NCBI RefSeq assembly: GCF_000974785.1 | Contig: NZ_BBWV01000006.1 | Span: forward strand, 61,626-125,625 | Origin: Flavihumibacter petaseus NBRC 106054 | GTDB taxonomy: Bacteria; Bacteroidota; Bacteroidia; Chitinophagales; Chitinophagaceae | Length of the DNA: 64,000 nucleotides | Direction: 5' to 3' | Shown here: positions 61,283 through 64,000 of the stretch, piece after piece | How the letters are laid out: every line of letters begins with the position of its first letter | How positions within the stretch are numbered: position 1 is the first letter of the stretch | Program-made: the position numbers and the translations under genes | Notes under the pieces: generated by a model | What the model was told of the DNA's origin: nothing | Databases searched by the model: none | The model's input: only the letters and a program-made list of their open reading frames with translations

Positions 61283-61864
61283 ATGAAGACAATTACAATC
61301 GAAGGACAACTCAGGACCGACAGCGGTAAAAAAGCCACCCGCCAACTTCGCTCTGAGGAAAAAGTGCCAGGTGTAATTTACGGAGGCGCTGCTGAAGTAA
61401 ATTTTGCAGCCCCTGCTAAGGCTTTCAAAGCATTGGTGTACACTCCGGAATTTCAGCTGGCAGAAGTAAAGGTAGACGGCAAAAGCTACCGCTGCATCCT
61501 GAAAGACCTGCAGTTTGACAAAGTTACCGACGAGCTGATCCACGTAGACCTGCTGGAACTGGTGGAAGACAAAAAAGTGATCGCTACCCTGCCCCTCCAA
61601 CTGACTGGTGCTCCCGCCGGCGTGAAAGAAGGTGGTAAACTGGTGGTGAAAATGAAGTCCCTCAAGATCAAGACTCTTCCCAAATACCTGAAATCCAGTG
61701 TTGAACTGGACATCAGCAACCTGCAACTCAACGAAAACGTCCGCGTTCAGGATGTGAAGGCAGACAATTTCGAGATCCTCAACTCTCCGCGTATTCCGAT
61801 CGCATCGGTGGTGATGACCCGCCAGCTGAAGCAGGAAGAAGCCGCAGCAGATAAAAAGAAATAA
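61283..61864 (+). CDS. rplY: Ribosomal protein L25/Ctc
   Basis: 5S-rRNA-binding protein of the large ribosomal subunit, 193 aa. It has the long Ctc/TL5 form. The N-terminal L25 domain covers about 1-90 (IEGQLRTDSGKKATRQLRS, VPGVIYGG). The C-terminal beta-rich TL5 domain covers about 95-180 (VPLQLTGAPAGVKEGG-like PLQLTGAPAGVKEGGKL). It lies downstream of prs in one unit, ended by a strong terminator. Confidence 0.95.
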   Translation: MKTITIEGQLRTDSGKKATRQLRSEEKVPGVIYGGAAEVNFAAPAKAFKALVYTPEFQLAEVKVDGKSYRCILKDLQFDKVTDELIHVDLLELVEDKKVIATLPLQLTGAPAGVKEGGKLVVKMKSLKIKTLPKYLKSSVELDISNLQLNENVRVQDVKADNFEILNSPRIPIASVVMTRQLKQEEAAADKKK

Positions 61865-61871
61865 TCTCCTG

Positions 61872-61901
61872 AAAGGCTGTCGAAAGACAGCCTTTCTTCT
61901 T
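61872..61901 (+). terminator. Intrinsic terminator after rplY
   Basis: AAAGGCTGTC at 61872-61881 pairs with GACAGCCTTT at 61886-61895 around a stable GAAA tetraloop, followed by CTTCTTTT. It closes the prs-rplY unit before pth. Confidence 0.88.
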
Positions 61902-61925
61902 TTAAGCCTCCTAGCCGCCCGTCGT

Positions 61926-62504
61926 ATGAATAAATTTCTGATTGTTGGTCTCGGTAATATTGGGGAAGAATATGCCCATACCCGCCACAATATAGGATTC
62001 GATATCGTTGACCACCTCGCAGGCAAATACAAGGAGAAGTTTCAGTCCGACCGGCTGGCCGATGTCGCCACTATCCGGGTAAAGAACAAACAGCTGATCT
62101 GCATCAAGCCTACCACCTACATGAACCTCAGCGGCAAGTCGGTAAAATACTGGCTGGACAAGGAGAAAATCCCCCTGGAACAGATGCTGGTGCTGGTAGA
62201 CGAGCTGGCACTCCCGCTGGATAAAATGCGGTTAAGGGGCTCCGGGAGTGATGGCGGACACAACGGTCTCCGGAGTATCCAGGAACACCTGGGCAGCATC
62301 AATTATCCCAGGCTTCGATTTGGTATCGGTAACAATTACCCGAAAGGGATGCAGGCAGAATTTGTACTGAGCGCCTGGCGTAAGGAAGAATGGCCCCTGG
62401 TTTTATATAAGATCGGCAAATCCGTCGAACTGGTTGAACAGTTCGCCCTGGCTGGCCTGAATTTCGCCATGAATCAGTATAACAATGTTACTTACCAATT
62501 ATGA
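61926..62504 (+). CDS. pth: Peptidyl-tRNA hydrolase
   Basis: Recycles tRNA from prematurely released peptidyl-tRNA; essential cytosolic enzyme, 192 aa. Catalytic H21 is in YAHTRHNIGFD, the Asn motif is PTTYMNLSG, and LVLVDELALPLDKMRL and GSDGGHNGLRS follow. The typical DDLD is here DELA, a conservative change. It lies 61 bp after the rplY stop, behind the terminator. Confidence 0.95.
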   Translation: MNKFLIVGLGNIGEEYAHTRHNIGFDIVDHLAGKYKEKFQSDRLADVATIRVKNKQLICIKPTTYMNLSGKSVKYWLDKEKIPLEQMLVLVDELALPLDKMRLRGSGSDGGHNGLRSIQEHLGSINYPRLRFGIGNNYPKGMQAEFVLSAWRKEEWPLVLYKIGKSVELVEQFALAGLNFAMNQYNNVTYQL

Positions 62505-62634
62505 ATATTGATGATGAATGGTTATTTTCGCACACTGCCCCACGTTTGTTTTTGATTCAATGACCCCTATGTAAATCCGGGACTTCCCGTCCAAATTAAT
62601 CTATGATTGTTCAATCATTAAACCCTTATTGAAT

Positions 62635-63246
62635 ATGAAAATATTCTGTATAGGCCGTAACTATGTAGCGCATGCCAAAGAATTGGGTAACGAAGTCCCC
62701 GATGAACCGGTCATTTTCATGAAACCCAAAAGTGCACTGCTCCAATCCCATACACCTTTCTACTATCCTGAATTCACCAACGAATTGCATTATGAATGCG
62801 AACTGGTACTCCGGATTTGCAAAAATGGCAAATACATCCAGGATCGCTACGCCAGTAAATATTATGATGCCGTTACCGTTGGCATTGATTTCACCGCGCG
62901 TGACATCCAGAATGAATTAAAGGAAAAAGGACTCCCCTGGGAAAAGGCCAAGGCCTGGGACAATTCCGCTGTTATCGGTAAATGGGTGCTCCTGGATGAG
63001 GTCAAAAACAGGAAGGAGATCAATTTTTCCCTGTTGAAAAATAAAGAGATTGTTCAGCAGGGCAACTCTTCCAACATGATCTTCAATTTTGATTCCGTCG
63101 TTGCCCATATTTCCAACTACTTCTCCGTAAATATTGGCGATCTCATCTTTACCGGTACGCCCGCCGGCGTGGGCGAATGCGTGGTGGGTGATGAACTGGA
63201 AGGCCTTATGGAAGATAAATCCATGTTTACTGTCGAAATTAAATAA
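62635..63246 (+). CDS. Fumarylacetoacetate hydrolase family protein
   Basis: Metal-dependent enzyme of the FAH fold, 203 aa, single domain. The start KIFCIGRNYVAHAKELGNEVPDEPVIFMKP is typical. The acidic metal ligands are in YECELVLRI (E-x-E) and in the VGIDFTARDIQ segment (Asp). The C-terminus has GDLIFTGTPAGVGEC. Members include acylpyruvase and oxaloacetate decarboxylase or tautomerase; an acylpyruvate/oxaloacetate-type reaction is inferred. An in-frame TTG six bases upstream is possible; the ATG is preferred. Confidence 0.9.
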   Translation: MKIFCIGRNYVAHAKELGNEVPDEPVIFMKPKSALLQSHTPFYYPEFTNELHYECELVLRICKNGKYIQDRYASKYYDAVTVGIDFTARDIQNELKEKGLPWEKAKAWDNSAVIGKWVLLDEVKNRKEINFSLLKNKEIVQQGNSSNMIFNFDSVVAHISNYFSVNIGDLIFTGTPAGVGECVVGDELEGLMEDKSMFTVEIK

Positions 63247-63276
63247 GCTGCACCATTAAACTAACAAGTGTTCGTT

Positions 63277-63284
63277 TATATTTG
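63277..63284 (+). promoter_or_regulatory. -7 box of the E1 gene flanked by a dyad
   Basis: TATATTTG matches TANNTTTG and ends 17 nt before the ATG at 63302. GTTCG at 63270-63274 and its reverse complement CGAAC at 63285-63289 lie on its two sides. A protein bound to that dyad would cover the -7 element. Confidence 0.5.
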
Positions 63285-63301
63285 CGAACGATACACTTGC
63301 T

Positions 63302-64000
63302 ATGATAGAAATGGACATTCTGCTCCAGGCTTACCGGCACATGTGCGCCGTTAAGCATATGGCAGCAACCTATGAGGCCAACCGACAGATCTGTTCTTAC
63401 GTACATTCCACCTCCCGTGGCCATGAGGCCATTCAACTGGCCGTCGGTATGCAGCTCGATCCGGCAGACTATGTTAGTCCCTATTACCGCGACGAAAGCA
63501 TGTTGCTGGGCATGGGATTCTCACCTGCACAACTGATGCTGCAATTGCTGGCCAAAGCGGATGATCCCTTCACGGCAGGCCGCGAGTATTACGCCCATCC
63601 CAATATCCGCAGTACAGATTTTCCAACGATCATTCACCAAAGCAGTGCAACCGGTATGCAGGCTATCCCGACAACCGGAATTGCGCAGGGACTTCGTTTC
63701 TATGAAGACCACGACAGGAACAGGCTCCGCCTTACCCATCACGGTGAAATGCCGCTGGTAGTCTGCTCCCTGGGAGATGCCAGCATCACGGAAGGAGAGG
63801 TGGGGGAGGCGCTGCAGATGGCTATCCTGAAGCAGTTACCCATACTTTACCTCGTTCAGGACAATCGCTGGGGTATCAGCGTCCAGGCAAAAGAATCCCG
63901 CAAAATGGATGCATGGGAGTTTGCCGCAGGTTTCCCCGGGTTGCGCCGGGAAAAGGTGAACGGCAGTGATTTTGAAGCCAGCTATCAAATGGTGGCTGAA
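63302..64000 (+). CDS. 2-oxoacid dehydrogenase E1 (branched-chain type), 5' part
   Basis: ThDP-dependent E1 component of a 2-oxoacid dehydrogenase complex; only the first 233 codons are in the window and the frame is open at the edge. It shows SYVHSTSRGHEAIQLAVG, YYRDESMLLGMG, the HQSSATGMQAIP stretch and a ThDP/Mg motif GDASITEGEV with QDNRWGIS. The motif begins GDA where most E1s have GDG. Bacteroidota usually encode this as a fused alpha-beta protein of over 600 aa, but the beta part lies outside, so fusion is not shown. The likely substrate is a branched-chain 2-oxoacid. Confidence 0.85.
   Translation, partial: MIEMDILLQAYRHMCAVKHMAATYEANRQICSYVHSTSRGHEAIQLAVGMQLDPADYVSPYYRDESMLLGMGFSPAQLMLQLLAKADDPFTAGREYYAHPNIRSTDFPTIIHQSSATGMQAIPTTGIAQGLRFYEDHDRNRLRLTHHGEMPLVVCSLGDASITEGEVGEALQMAILKQLPILYLVQDNRWGISVQAKESRKMDAWEFAAGFPGLRREKVNGSDFEASYQMVAE

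Noticed and set aside
62574..62591. Terminator after pth
   Set aside because: The CGGG/CCCG hairpin here has only a 4-bp stem and no T-run behind it.

Overview
The window reads as chromosomal DNA of a Bacteroidota, most likely a Chitinophagaceae-type organism. The evidence is the T9SS translocon protein SprA (about 2,400 residues), a secreted PKD protein with a gliding-motility/type B C-terminal domain, two SusC/SusD pairs, futalosine-type menaquinone genes, a fused class of E1 dehydrogenase start, and recurrent Bacteroidota promoter -7 boxes (TANNTTTG) in front of genes. I saw no rRNA, tRNA, CRISPR array, transposase or phage gene. All recognised genes look intact except the last, which runs off the right edge.

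Layout. 1-7.6 kb: PafA-type phosphatase, M16 protease, class II aldolase, an unknown conserved protein and a helical-backbone metal receptor. 7.6-8.3 kb: a non-coding, strongly strand-skewed low-complexity stretch. 8.3-15.1 kb: cystathionine beta-synthase, an alpha/beta hydrolase, Tex, then a 44-residue membrane smORF, a class IV aminotransferase (PabC-like) and a photolyase in one tight unit. 15-22 kb: mqnD-mqnB, a PTPS-family enzyme with folE, fabD, a GNAT enzyme, a DinB-like protein, a secreted protein overlapping an NdpA-type nucleoid protein, and fabH. 22.3-30.1 kb: ruvA and the very long sprA. 30.1-42.2 kb: nine co-directional minus-strand genes (folD, queE, an OmpA/TPR/PD40 protein, dprA, guaB, lnt, an alpha/beta hydrolase, the T9SS type B cargo and a YdfG-like SDR). 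42.4-55 kb: two SusC/SusD loci with accessory lipoproteins and secreted proteins between them, without glycosidases or regulators. 55-58.6 kb: an unknown cytosolic protein and, divergently, a two-gene envelope operon whose second product joins a ComEA-like helix-hairpin-helix to a predicted outer-membrane beta-barrel. 58.6-64 kb: DUF3467 protein, RadC, a 65-residue membrane protein, a repeat-rich intergenic region, prs, rplY/ctc, pth, an FAH-family hydrolase and the start of a 2-oxoacid dehydrogenase E1.

How the genes fit together. Cofactor and nucleotide metabolism is well represented: FolE with a PTPS-family enzyme (pterin or deazapurine), QueE, FolD and a PabC-like enzyme (folate), MqnB/MqnD (menaquinone), GuaB and Prs (nucleotides). 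Envelope biology is the other theme: SprA, a type B cargo, a PorE-like OmpA protein, Lnt and the SusCD systems. The best candidate for an undescribed system is the HHH-plus-beta-barrel operon at 55.8-58.6 kb, which sits behind an AT-rich region full of dyad symmetries. Other unexplained signals are the 44-residue smORF in front of pabC-phr, a folded element and a repeat cluster between 60.0 and 60.3 kb, the skewed leader at 7.7-8.1 kb, and near-leaderless promoters at guaB and folD.
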